From the NCBI RefSeq assembly GCF_900101335.1, contig NZ_FNKA01000001.1, positions 558,001-622,000 of the forward strand: a stretch of 64,000 bases of DNA, read 5' to 3'. This DNA comes from Quadrisphaera sp. DSM 44207 (GTDB taxonomy: Bacteria > Actinomycetota > Actinomycetes > Actinomycetales > Quadrisphaeraceae). Of the stretch, positions 48,411 through 57,740 are shown in pieces; within the stretch, counting starts at the first letter, position 1; each line of letters starts with the position of its first letter. The translations under genes and the position numbers were made by a program. Below the pieces are notes generated by a model. That model ran no database searches. It worked only from the letters and a program-made list of their open reading frames with translations, and had not been told where the DNA came from.

Positions 48411-49351
48411 CCGGCTACCTGCTGCGCCGCACCGGGCAGTCGGTGCTCGTGCTGCTCGGGGTCAGCGTGCTGGTCTTCGCCCTGGTGCACCTCGTGCCGG
48501 GCGACCCGGTGCGCCTCGCGCTGGGCACCCGCTTCTCCCAGGAGGCCTACGACGCCCTGCGCGAGCGCTCAGGGCTCGACCTGCCGCTGGTGCAGCAGTA
48601 CCTCACCTGGGCCGGCCGGGCCCTGACGGGCGACCTCGGCGTGAGCTTCCGCAGCGGCGAGCCGGTGACCCTGCTCATCCTCGAGCGCCTGCCCGCGACG
48701 CTGACCCTCGCGCTCGCGGCGATCCTCGTGGCGCTGCTCATCGCCGTCCCGCTCGGCACCGCCTCCGCGCTGCGCCCGCGCTCCCTCGTCGACTCCGCGG
48801 CCACGGTGGTCAGCCAGGCCGGCATCTCCATCCCGGACTTCTGGCTCGGCATCGTGCTGATCCTGCTCTTCGCCGGCACCCTCGGGTGGCTGCCGTCGGG
48901 CGGGTACGTGCCGCTGACCGAGGACCCGCTCGGGTGGGCCCAGCGCCTGGTGCTGCCGGCGTTCGTCACCGGCGTCGTCTCCGGCTCGGTGATCACCCGG
49001 TTCGTGCGCTCGAGCGTGCTGGAGGCGCTCGGCTCGGACCACGTGCGCACCGCGCGCGCCAAGGGCCTGCCGGCCCGCCAGGTGCTCACCTGGCACGTGC
49101 TGCGCAACGCGATGCTGCCCTTGGTGACGGTCACCGGCGTGCAGCTGGCGTACCTGCTCTCCGGCGTGGTCGTCGTCGAGATCGTCTTCGCCTGGCCGGG
49201 GCTGGGGCAGCTGGCCCTGCAGGCGGTGCAGGCGCGCGACTACCCGGTGCTGCAGGGCGCCGTGCTGCTCTTCGCGCTGGTCTTCCTGCTCGTCAACCTC
49301 GGCGTGGACCTGCTCTACGGCCGCCTCGACCCGCGGATCGCGCGGCGGTGA
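48407..49351 (+). CDS. Oligopeptide/dipeptide ABC permease, OppB/DppB type
   Basis: 314 residues. The natural-looking start LTGYLLRRTGQSVLVLLGVSVLVFALVHLVPGDP corresponds to a CTG at 48407 that overlaps the previous stop (CTGA), matching the ATGA/GTGA overlaps elsewhere; no ATG, GTG or TTG gives a comparable N-terminus, the next GTG being about 25 codons upstream in the other gene. Six TM helices; GSDHVRTARAKGLPARQVLTWHVLRNAMLPLV contains the EAA loop that contacts the ATPases, and GVVVVEIVFAWPGLGQL the conserved region. Rare CTG initiation is inferred. Confidence 0.9.
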   Translation: MTGYLLRRTGQSVLVLLGVSVLVFALVHLVPGDPVRLALGTRFSQEAYDALRERSGLDLPLVQQYLTWAGRALTGDLGVSFRSGEPVTLLILERLPATLTLALAAILVALLIAVPLGTASALRPRSLVDSAATVVSQAGISIPDFWLGIVLILLFAGTLGWLPSGGYVPLTEDPLGWAQRLVLPAFVTGVVSGSVITRFVRSSVLEALGSDHVRTARAKGLPARQVLTWHVLRNAMLPLVTVTGVQLAYLLSGVVVVEIVFAWPGLGQLALQAVQARDYPVLQGAVLLFALVFLLVNLGVDLLYGRLDPRIARR

Positions 49352-49380
49352 GCCGTGGCTGGTCAGGAGGTGAGCGGCTG

Positions 49381-50291
49381 ATGGGCGCGACGTCGCTGCG
49401 CCTGCTGCTGCGCAGCCCGACGGCGCTGTTCGCGACGGCGGTGCTGCTGCTCGTCGTCGTCGTGGCCCTGTTCGACGAGCAGCTGGCGCCGTCCGGCGCC
49501 AACGACGTCTCCGTGCCCGACCGGCTGCTGCCGCCGAGCCTGGAGCACCCCTTCGGCACCGACGAGCTGGGCCGCGACGTCCTCAGCCGGGTCGTGCTCG
49601 GCGCGGCCGTCTCGCTGCGGGTCGGGTTCGTCGCCGTCGGCATCGCGCTCGGAGTCGGCACGCTCGTCGGGCTGCTCGCCGGCTTCTACGGCCGCTGGGT
49701 GGACGACGCCCTCATGCGCACGATGGACGTCCTGTTCGCCTTCCCCGCGATCCTCCTGGCGATCGCCGTCCTCGCCGTGCTCGGGCCCGGGACGACGAAC
49801 GCGATGCTCGCCATCGGCGTCGTCTACGTCCCGATCTTCGCGCGGGTGACGCGGGCGGCCGTGCTCGGCGTGCGCGAGCAGGTGTTCGTGCGCGCCTCCC
49901 GCTCGGTCGGCGCCTCCGACCTGCGCCTGCTGACCCGGCACGTGCTGCCCAACGCCGCGCCCCCGATCCTCGTGCAGACCTCCGTCAGCCTCGCCTTCGC
50001 CGTCCTCGCGGAGGCCGCGCTGTCCTTCCTCGGCCTCGGCACGCAGCCGCCCGCGCCGTCGTGGGGGCGGATGCTCGCCGAGGGCCGCGGTTTCCTCGAG
50101 CTGGCGTGGTGGATGGCCGTCTTCCCCGGCCTGGCGATCTTCCTCACCGTGCTGTCGTTCAACCTGCTCGGCGACGCCCTGCGCGACGTCCTCGACCCGC
50201 GCCAGCGCACCCTCCTGGGCTCGACCGCCGCCACGACGGCGGCGACCCCGGGGCCCCCCGCGGCGCCCGCCGTCGCCGAGGAGGGCGAGCG

Positions 50292-50295
<4 letters not shown>
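49381..50295 (+). CDS. Oligopeptide/dipeptide ABC permease, OppC/DppC type
   Basis: 304 residues from ATG 49381, with GGAGGTGAG 7 bp upstream; a GTG at 49348 overlapping the OppB stop would add 11 residues. Segments [27 protein letters not shown] (family signature), [24 protein letters not shown], and the EAA loop [30 protein letters not shown] identify it. The C-terminus carries an Ala/Pro tail ([19 protein letters not shown]). Forms the membrane channel with OppB. Confidence 0.93.
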
Positions 50296-51397
<1,102 letters not shown>

Positions 51398-51401
<4 letters not shown>

Positions 51402-52474
51402 GCGACGTCCTCGTCTCCGCGCGGGGCCTGCAGGTGCACTTCCCCGTGCGCTCCGGGGTGCTGCGCCGCACCACCGGCGCGGTGCGCGCCGTCGACGGCG
51501 TCGACCTCGACGTCCTGCGCGGGGAGGCCCTGGGCCTGGTCGGGGAGTCCGGGTGCGGGAAGTCCACGCTCGGCGACGCGCTGCTGCGCCTGGTGGAGCC
51601 GACCGGCGGACGCGTCGTCTTCGACGGCGCGGACGTGACCGCGCTGAGCGGGCGGGCCCTGCGCTCGCTGCGCCGGCGCGCGGGCATGGTCTTCCAGGAC
51701 CCGTTCGCCTCCCTCGACCCCCGCCGCACCGTGGCGCAGACCGTCGCCGAGCCCCTCGAGGTGCACCGGCTGCGGGCAGGGAGGCGCGAGGTCGCCGCGC
51801 GCGTGGGCGAGCTGCTCGAGCTCGTCGGCCTCGACCCCGCGGTCGCCTCCCGCTACCCGCACGAGTTCTCCGGCGGGCAGCGCCAGCGCGTCGGCATCGC
51901 CCGCGCCCTGGCCGGCGAGCCGGACTTCCTCGTCTGCGACGAGGCCATCGCCTCCCTCGACGTCTCCGTGCAGGCGCAGGTGCTGAACCTGCTGCGGCGG
52001 CTGCAGCGCCAGCTCGGGCTGACGCTGCTGTTCATCTCCCACGACCTGGCCGCCGTGCGGCACCTGTCGGACCGCATCGCCGTGATGTACCTCGGCCGCG
52101 TCGTGGAGGTCGGGCCCGCCCGCCTGGTGGGCCGCGACCCGCAGATGCCCTACGCGCAGGCGCTGCTGTCCGCCGTCCCGGTGGCCGACCCCGTCCGGGA
52201 GCGGGCGCGCCAGCGGATCGTGCTGCGCGGCGACGTCCCCTCCCCCGCCGCCGTGCCGAGCGGCTGCCGCTTCCGCACCCGCTGCCCCTCCGCCTTCCAG
52301 CCCTGCCCGGACGTCGACCCCGCGCTGCAGCCGGTCGGCCCGCCCGGCTCCGGGCAGCTGGCGGCGTGCCACCTGCACGGGGTGGTCGGGACGCGCGCTC
52401 AGGCGGACGCGCAGGCCGCGGTCCCGGCGTCCTCGAAGTCCCCGCCCTCGACCGGGACGAACTCCCAGTCGTAG
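51398..52474 (+). CDS. Oligopeptide ABC ATPase, OppF/DppF type
   Basis: 358 residues from GTG 51398 (GTGA overlap with OppD; GGGAGGGAG upstream). Walker [12 protein letters not shown]-loop [15 protein letters not shown], signature [15 protein letters not shown], Walker [13 protein letters not shown]-loop [12 protein letters not shown]. The four-Cys oligopeptide domain includes [16 protein letters not shown]. The last 25 residues overlap, antisense, the convergent metallophosphoesterase gene by 76 bp; the family domain ends near ACHLHG before that. Second half of the ATPase heterodimer. Confidence 0.92.
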
Positions 52475-53412
52475 CGGTCCGGGTGCAGCGTCAGCGCCAG
52501 GACGCCGAACGTGTCGTTCTGGCGCACCTGCGTGGCCTCGTCGGGGTCGTCGAGGCCGTGGAAGCTGTCCCCGCCGGTGCCGACGACGAACGACGTCAGG
52601 CCCTGCTCGTCCTCGACCCCGTCCGCCGTCAGGGGCGCCGTGCGCTCGTAGTAGTGGGCGTGGGCGCCGAGGACGACGTCCGCTCCCGCGGCGTCGAGGA
52701 CCTCCCAGACGGCCTCCATGGAGTCCTCGTCACCGTGGTTGCCGTCCGAGGCGAAGCGGGGTCGGTGCGCGTAGGCCAGCGTGCACCGCGCGTCGCTGGC
52801 AGCGAGGTCCTCGCGCAGCCACTCCAGCTGCTCGGAGTCGTCGTCCAGGCACCCCCCGCACTCGCTGTCGAGGGCGACCACGTGCCACTCCCCCACCTCG
52901 AAGGAGCGCCAGGGCGCGTCCCGGTCGCCCGCGGCCGCGCCGAAGTAGGCGTAGTACCCGTCGCCGTCGTCGTCGCGCATCTCGTGGTTGCCGATCACCG
53001 GGTGGGTGACGTCCTTCAACCGCCCCCAGGTCGGGTCGTAGGAGGCCTCGAAGTCCTCGAGCTCACCGTCCGGGTACTGCAGGTCGCCGAGGGCGAGGAC
53101 GGCGTCCGGGTCCACCGACGCGGCGGCCTCGGCGGTCGCCGCGTGCTGGCAGGAGTCGTCCTCCACCGGCTCGTCCGGTGGGCAGGCGACGTCCCCGACG
53201 GCGACGACGACGGGCGCCCCGCCCGCGCCCGCGCTGCCCGCACCCGCGTCGTCCTGGGCCGCGCCGTCCTGGGTCGCGCCGGGGTCGCTGGCGGCCCCGC
53301 CGGCGGGCCCGGCGCGCTGGAGGGCGAGCGCTGAGGCGCCGAGCAGCACCACGGCCACGAGGATCCCCAGCGCGACCAGCACCCGCCTGCCCCGCGTCCG
53401 CGTTCCCGCCAC
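52399..53412 (-). CDS. Membrane-anchored metallophosphoesterase
   Basis: 337 residues from GTG 53412. N-terminal helix [23 protein letters not shown] acts as a signal anchor, then an Ala/Gly/Asp linker. Calcineurin-like motifs: [22 protein letters not shown] (GDxx), VIGNHEM (GNHE), and [10 protein letters not shown] (GHxH-like). CGGCLDDD and DSECGG hold extra cysteines. It probably hydrolyses phosphoesters outside the cell. It follows the alkaline phosphatase gene by 74 bp on the same strand, suggesting a phosphate-scavenging operon. Confidence 0.88.
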   Translation of the reverse strand: MAGTRTRGRRVLVALGILVAVVLLGASALALQRAGPAGGAASDPGATQDGAAQDDAGAGSAGAGGAPVVVAVGDVACPPDEPVEDDSCQHAATAEAAASVDPDAVLALGDLQYPDGELEDFEASYDPTWGRLKDVTHPVIGNHEMRDDDGDGYYAYFGAAAGDRDAPWRSFEVGEWHVVALDSECGGCLDDDSEQLEWLREDLAASDARCTLAYAHRPRFASDGNHGDEDSMEAVWEVLDAAGADVVLGAHAHYYERTAPLTADGVEDEQGLTSFVVGTGGDSFHGLDDPDEATQVRQNDTFGVLALTLHPDRYDWEFVPVEGGDFEDAGTAACASA

Positions 53413-53486
53413 CCGGACATCCTGCCCGCGGGGCCGCGCCGCGGCACCGGCGCCGCCCCGCGGGCAGCGGCGCCGGTGCCGGACTC

Positions 53487-55304
53487 CTAGCGCCCGGCCT
53501 CGGGGAGCAGCGCGGGCGAGCTCGGCCGGCCCGGCGTGAGGTCCTCGACGACCACGTCGTCGGGGCGGGTCGGGGAGACCCGCCCCTGCGGGTAGGGCAG
53601 CGCGTCGCCGAAGAGCGTCCGGTACGCGAGGCGGTAGACGTCGACGTTGTCGAACCGGTCGTGCAGCTCCGCGTCCAGGACGTCGGCGTTCAGGCCCTCG
53701 GCCCGGGTGACGATGCCGCCGGAGAGGTCGTCGGTGGCGGCCCAGGCGACGCCGAACGGCAGGCGCTGGCCGAACTGGTCCGGCTCGGTCAGGAACGGCG
53801 CGGTGTCGCGGCCGTAGCGCCCGTCGAGGGTGTTCTGGGGAACCTCCGGCGTCGCCGGGTCCTCGTCGTCCTCCTCCAGGGCGGGGTTGACGTCGACGCT
53901 GCCGACGGTGGCGGGCACCTCCTCGTCGGCGTTGAAGCCGACGACCTCGATCCCGCCCGCCGCGCTGTCCGCGGCGGTCAGCACGAGGGTGTCCTCGTCC
54001 CGGCGCACCTGCTCGCGCGCCACCCCGATCATCCGGTCCGCGGAGCGCGCCTCGACCAGGGCGCCGATGGCGTTGTCGCTGTTGGCGAAGTTGTCGGTGC
54101 CCTCGACCTCCCACACGGTCGCGAAGGGCTTGCCCACCGCCTCCGCGTGCGCGCTCAGCACCGCGGTGGCGAGCTCCGCCATCTCCGGGGCCGTCGGCGG
54201 GCGGTAGCCGGGCGTGCCGGGCTCGGACCCGTAGAGGACCAGGTTCGTCTCCTTCGCGTCCTCCGGGACGCTCGGGTCCACCAGGCCGCGCTGGACCAGG
54301 GACTCCTCGGTCTCGGCGTTGAAGACGTCCGCGGCCGCGAACAGGGCCAGCACCTCCAGCCCGGCCGGGTCGACGTCGCCGGCGTCGACCGCCTCCTGCA
54401 GCGCCTCGAACTCCGCGCGGGTGCGGATCAGGGTGTACCCCTCGTCGACCGCCGCCTGGGCGAGGTTCAGCCCGTCGGTGCGCGCCCCGCCGGTCTGCGC
54501 CGGGTCCTCCGCCTGCTCCAGGGTGTCCCCGGCGGGGCGGTGGACGACGCAGGTGGTCGGGATCGTGGCCACGCCGCCGCCGTCGTCCTGCGCCGACAGG
54601 GCCGCCTCGACCTCCTCGGGGGTGCAGAAGGGCGTGCCCTCGGGGAAGAACAGCGCCTCGCCGCCGCCCATGATCACCACCGGGTCGGCGTCGGCCTCGT
54701 CGAACCCGGGGCGTCCCTGCACCTGCTGGCGCGCGATCTCCAGCGCGGCGGCGTCCGTGCGCTCCCCCACCTCGGTGAGGAACGCGGCGGTGCCCGGCTC
54801 GGCGACGTCGCCGTCGTTGACCACGCCGATCGGGTGCCCGGCGTTGCCGGCCTCGCGCAGCCAGCTGCCGGGGTAGCCGGACAGGCCGAGGATCGGGCGC
54901 GCCACCGCCTCGCCGTCCACGGTGTTGTCGCCGGCGAGGACGTCCTCGTCCCCGGTGTCCTGCCCGAAGGAGTCGGGCCCGTCGACCTTGAACCCGAACG
55001 CGTGCGTGGTGGCCCCGCCGTTGGAGGTGCCGACCAGCTGGTCCGCCATGTGCCCGCGGTAGGGCGCGGACTCCGCCAGGCGGTCCCACTGCAGGAGCCC
55101 GTCCGGGCCCTCCCAGTAGGCGCGCGCCGCGGACCAGTACGCCAGGTCCGTCCCGTCGGGGTGGATGAAGATCATGTTTCCGGTCCGGCCGCGGTCGCCG
55201 CCGGTGCCGGACGAGTCGCCGTCCGCGTGCTCCGCCAGCCCCGGTGCGAGACCCACCGCCCCCGCCACCGGCAGCGCCACGGCTGCCTGCCACCTCCGTC
55301 GCAC
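53487..55304 (-). CDS. Secreted alkaline phosphatase superfamily protein
   Basis: 605 residues from GTG 55304, with GGAGGGGG 7 bp upstream; signal VRRRWQAAVALPVAGAVGLAPGLA. Family features: NMIFIHPDGTDLAYWSAARAYW (first metal Asp region), LVGTSNGGATTHAFGFKVDGPDSFG (nucleophile Thr/Ser region GATTHAFG), VVIMGGGEALFFPEG, and DTLVLTAADSAAGGIEVVG in the C-terminal half. It resembles PhoA/PafA-like large phosphatases of actinobacteria. Likely removes phosphate from organic esters outside the membrane, jointly with the metallophosphoesterase. A Pho regulon is plausible but no PhoP box was recognised. Starts divergent from the DUF1622 pair (227 bp). Confidence 0.85.
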   Translation of the reverse strand: MRRRWQAAVALPVAGAVGLAPGLAEHADGDSSGTGGDRGRTGNMIFIHPDGTDLAYWSAARAYWEGPDGLLQWDRLAESAPYRGHMADQLVGTSNGGATTHAFGFKVDGPDSFGQDTGDEDVLAGDNTVDGEAVARPILGLSGYPGSWLREAGNAGHPIGVVNDGDVAEPGTAAFLTEVGERTDAAALEIARQQVQGRPGFDEADADPVVIMGGGEALFFPEGTPFCTPEEVEAALSAQDDGGGVATIPTTCVVHRPAGDTLEQAEDPAQTGGARTDGLNLAQAAVDEGYTLIRTRAEFEALQEAVDAGDVDPAGLEVLALFAAADVFNAETEESLVQRGLVDPSVPEDAKETNLVLYGSEPGTPGYRPPTAPEMAELATAVLSAHAEAVGKPFATVWEVEGTDNFANSDNAIGALVEARSADRMIGVAREQVRRDEDTLVLTAADSAAGGIEVVGFNADEEVPATVGSVDVNPALEEDDEDPATPEVPQNTLDGRYGRDTAPFLTEPDQFGQRLPFGVAWAATDDLSGGIVTRAEGLNADVLDAELHDRFDNVDVYRLAYRTLFGDALPYPQGRVSPTRPDDVVVEDLTPGRPSSPALLPEAGR

Positions 55305-55531
55305 GAGTGCACCCCCTCCGCTCGACACCCCGGTCCGGACGGCCCGGGCGCGCAGCACTCGACCAGCCCCCGTCGACGCCCGGGCGAACAGCGGAGGAAC
55401 GGACCGCGGTGCGCACCCGTCCGTCGCGCACGGCCGTGCGCCGTTCCAGTGTCCGCGCGCTCCGCCGCGCCCGCCTGGCGACGTCCGCCGGTGGTGGGTG
55501 AGGCGCCGCCGTCCCGGGGTAGGAGCGCGCC

Positions 55532-55945
55532 GTGGAGGGTGGAGGGTTCGATCTCGAGGAGGGCCTGGCGGACGTCGTCCAGGTGCTCGTGCTCGTGGTG
55601 GAGGCGTGCGGCGCCGCCGTGATCATCATCGGGGCGGTGTGGGCGTTCCTGCGGTTCGTCGTCCTGGGGCTGCGCCGCAGCAGCGCCCGCGGGTTCGTGC
55701 CGGTGCGACTCACGCTGGGGCGCTTCCTGGCCCTGGGGCTGGAGTTCCAGCTGGCCAGCGACATCCTCAGCACGGCCGTGGCGCCGTCCTGGGAGGAGCT
55801 GGGCAAGCTCGCGGCGGTCGCGGCGATCCGGACGGGGCTGAACTACTTCCTCGCCAAGGAGATCGCCGAGGAGCGCCGCCAGGTGGAGGAGGAGCAGCGC
55901 GGCGAGGGCGCGCAGTCCCGGGCGGGCACGCCGGCCCCGCCGTGA
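55532..55945 (+). CDS. DUF1622 family membrane protein
   Basis: 137 residues from GTG 55532. VVQVLVLVVEACGAAVIIIGAVWAFLRF is the conserved first helix pair; VRLTLGRFLALGLEFQLASDILSTAVAPSWEELGKLAAVAAIRTGLNYFLAKEI is the family core, with a charged, coiled tail (EERRQVEEEQRGEG). DUF1622 has no known function. Its stop overlaps the start of a second small membrane protein (GTGA). Confidence 0.85.
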   Translation: MEGGGFDLEEGLADVVQVLVLVVEACGAAVIIIGAVWAFLRFVVLGLRRSSARGFVPVRLTLGRFLALGLEFQLASDILSTAVAPSWEELGKLAAVAAIRTGLNYFLAKEIAEERRQVEEEQRGEGAQSRAGTPAPP

Positions 55946-56244
55946 CGGCGCTGCTGGACCTCGTGGCCCTCGGGATCACGGCCGCGGGCATCGCGGCCGC
56001 GGGCGTCGTGCTGGGCTCGACGCGCCGCCCCGCCGCGGCGCTGCCGGTCTTCCTCGAGTTCCTGCTCGCCGCGGGGCTGCTGCGCCTGGCCGGCGACCCG
56101 ACCTGGCAGCGGATCGTCACGACCGCCGTGATCGCGCTGCTGCGCAGCATGGTCGGGCGCGGGCTGCGCTACGGCGCCACCGCCTGGACGTCGGCCGCGT
56201 GGACCCACCCGGTGCCGCGGCGGCAGGCCCCGACCGAGCGCTGA
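55942..56244 (+). CDS. Small membrane protein, partner of DUF1622
   Basis: 100 residues from GTG 55942 (MTALLDLVALGITAAGIAAAGVVLG). Two to three hydrophobic helices; LPVFLEFLLAAGLLRLAGDPTWQRIVTTAVIALLRSMVGRGL resembles the core of DUF1622 (LEFxLAxxxL ... WxxxxxxxxIAxLRxMxxxxL), so it may be a diverged DUF1622-like half. Overlap with the preceding gene suggests a two-component membrane complex. No enzyme motif. Confidence 0.7.
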   Translation: MTALLDLVALGITAAGIAAAGVVLGSTRRPAAALPVFLEFLLAAGLLRLAGDPTWQRIVTTAVIALLRSMVGRGLRYGATAWTSAAWTHPVPRRQAPTER

Positions 56245-56259
56245 CCCCGACCGGGCGCT

Positions 56260-56300
56260 GACCCCGAGCGCAGGGCCACCAGGACCGCGCGCTCGGGGTC
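56260..56300. terminator. Hairpin between the DUF1622 pair and wrbA
   Basis: Arms GACCCCGAGCGC (56260-56271) and GCGCTCGGGGTC (56289-56300), 12 bp perfect, 17-nt loop; between convergent genes. Confidence 0.6.
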
Positions 56301-56330
56301 GTGCGCTCGGGGTCGTGCGCTCGGGGTCGT
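56289..56330. repeat. 14-bp tandem repeat, three units, non-coding
   Basis: GCGCTCGGGGTCGT is repeated at 56289, 56303 and 56317, with a broken fourth copy at 56331, ending at the wrbA stop region. Each unit can pair with the single complement at 56260-56271. Confidence 0.9.
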
Positions 56331-56334
56331 GCGC

Positions 56335-57024
56335 TCAGGACCGCGCGCTCACCCCGCCCACGCCGGCCTCCTCCGCTGCCTGCTCGGGGGAGTCGGCGTC
56401 GGTCGAGACCCGGGCCAGCCCGGCCTTGAGGGCCCGGGCGATCCGCACCACGCGCCGCGCCTGGTACGCCGCGGCCGCCAGCTCCACCTCACCGGGCGGG
56501 GTCGCCCCGTTGTTGCTGGTGTGGGAGGTGCCGTAGGGGTTGCCGGCCTGGAACTGGATCGGGTCGGTGTAGCCGGGCGCCACGAGGATCCCGCCCCAGT
56601 GCGCGATGACGTTGTTCAGCGAGAGCAGGGTCGACTCGTGGCCGCCGTGAGCGGTGCCGATCGAGGTGAACGAGGAGTAGACCTTGTCGGCCAGCTTCCC
56701 CTGCGCCCACAGCCCGCCCGTGGTGTCGATGAACTGCTTCAGCTGCGCCGCCGGCAGCCCGTACCGGGTCGGGGTGCCGAAGAGGACGGCGTCGGCGACC
56801 TCGAGGTCCTCCAGGGAGGCCTCGGGCACGTCCTGGGTCTCCTGGCGGTGGGCGGCCCAGCCCTGGTTGCTGGCGATGGCCTCCTCGGGCGCCAGCTCGT
56901 GCACCTTGCGCAGGCGCACTTGAGCCCCCTCGGCCTCGGCGGCCTCCGCCACGGCCCGCGCCAGGCGGTGCACGCTGCCGGTGGCGCTGTAGTAGATGAT
57001 CGAGACGGTCAGCTGGTCGGCCAT
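56335..57024 (-). CDS. wrbA: NAD(P)H:quinone oxidoreductase WrbA
   Basis: 229 residues, MADQLTVSIIYYSATGSVHRLARAV. The flavodoxin-like FMN loop SATGSVHRLA is followed by DAVLFGTPTRYG, FIDTTGGLWAQGKLADKVYSSFTSIGTAHGGHESTLLSL and PYGTSHTSNNGATPP, all WrbA signatures. It reduces quinones by two electrons using NAD(P)H, as a tetramer in the cytosol. The C-terminus has an extra Glu/Ala tail. Its promoter region contains a perfect palindrome, suggesting a MarR-type repressor. Confidence 0.94.
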   Translation of the reverse strand: MADQLTVSIIYYSATGSVHRLARAVAEAAEAEGAQVRLRKVHELAPEEAIASNQGWAAHRQETQDVPEASLEDLEVADAVLFGTPTRYGLPAAQLKQFIDTTGGLWAQGKLADKVYSSFTSIGTAHGGHESTLLSLNNVIAHWGGILVAPGYTDPIQFQAGNPYGTSHTSNNGATPPGEVELAAAAYQARRVVRIARALKAGLARVSTDADSPEQAAEEAGVGGVSARS

Positions 57025-57078
57025 GGCGGTCCTCTCGTCGGTGCCGTCCTGCGGCGGGCAGGACGCCCGCCGAGCAGT

Positions 57079-57094
57079 CGTTGAAGCCTCAACG
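57079..57094. promoter_or_regulatory. Palindromic operator candidate ahead of wrbA
   Basis: CGTTGAAGCCTCAACG is a perfect 6-bp-arm palindrome with a 4-bp loop, 55 bp upstream of the wrbA start and touching the stop of the next gene. TTGA...TCAA arms are of MarR-like type; no regulator gene is adjacent. Confidence 0.5.
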
Positions 57095-57709
57095 TACGGT
57101 CCGTCCCCGCCGTCCGCTCGCGGAGCCGGGACCCGACCGACGGCCCGGGCCCCGGGCCAGGTCGCGCATCGCCGTCAGGTAGCGGCGGGTGTAGTGCCGC
57201 TGCACCGCGCGCGAGAGCGGCGGCAGCACCCGGGCGTCGAGGGTCTGCAGCGCGGAGAACACCGTGAGGCGGAAGACCACGGCGCCGGACGCCGCGCGCT
57301 CGACGACGAAGGCCTCCTCGCCCCGCTCGGGATGGCCCGGCAGGGTTCCGTAGGCGAAGCCGCGCCGGTCCGGCTCGTGCACGGTGCGCACGACCCGGCA
57401 CGGGGCCAGCCGCCACAGCGGCCCCAGGGGGACGGCCAGCACCACCGTCGTCCCCGGCTGGGCGGCGGGGGTGCCCGCCCGCACCAGGAGCCCCGCCCGC
57501 GAGTGCATGCGCCACCCGAGCAGCTGCTCCGCCGCCCGCGCGAACGCCTCCTCACCGCGGCCGAGGGGGACCTCCCGCCGCACGTGCGCGTAGCCGGAGG
57601 GCAGGTCGCCCGCGGTCGCGCCCACCTCCGGGTAGGTGAGGTCCTGGCCCTCGGCGTGCTCCAGGGCCGCCTGCAGCCGGACCGGCGAGGGACGGCCGAT
57701 GCTGAGCAC
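57089..57709 (-). CDS. DUF1990 family protein
   Basis: 206 residues from GTG 57709 (VLSIGRPSPVRLQAALEHAEGQDLTYPEVGAT). Family signatures: LTYPEVGAT, GYAHVRREVPLGRGEEAFARAAEQLLGWRMH and VFSALQTLDARVLPPLSRAVQRHYTRRYLTAM. DUF1990 proteins are frequently close to lipid or sugar metabolism genes but have no proven role. Ends 64 bp upstream of wrbA on the same strand. Confidence 0.88.
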   Translation of the reverse strand: MLSIGRPSPVRLQAALEHAEGQDLTYPEVGATAGDLPSGYAHVRREVPLGRGEEAFARAAEQLLGWRMHSRAGLLVRAGTPAAQPGTTVVLAVPLGPLWRLAPCRVVRTVHEPDRRGFAYGTLPGHPERGEEAFVVERAASGAVVFRLTVFSALQTLDARVLPPLSRAVQRHYTRRYLTAMRDLARGPGRRSGPGSASGRRGRTVR

Positions 57710-57740
57710 CCGACCACCCTGGCACCCCGCGATCGTGCCG

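Noticed and set aside
49348-49380. Earlier GTG start of OppC in a GTGA overlap
   Set aside because: Possible, but GGAGGTGAG at the ideal distance from ATG 49381 favours the later start; kept as an alternative.
56289-56330. CRISPR or attachment repeats at the 14-bp units
   Set aside because: Directly adjacent, no spacers, and no integrase nearby; consistent with tandem slippage.
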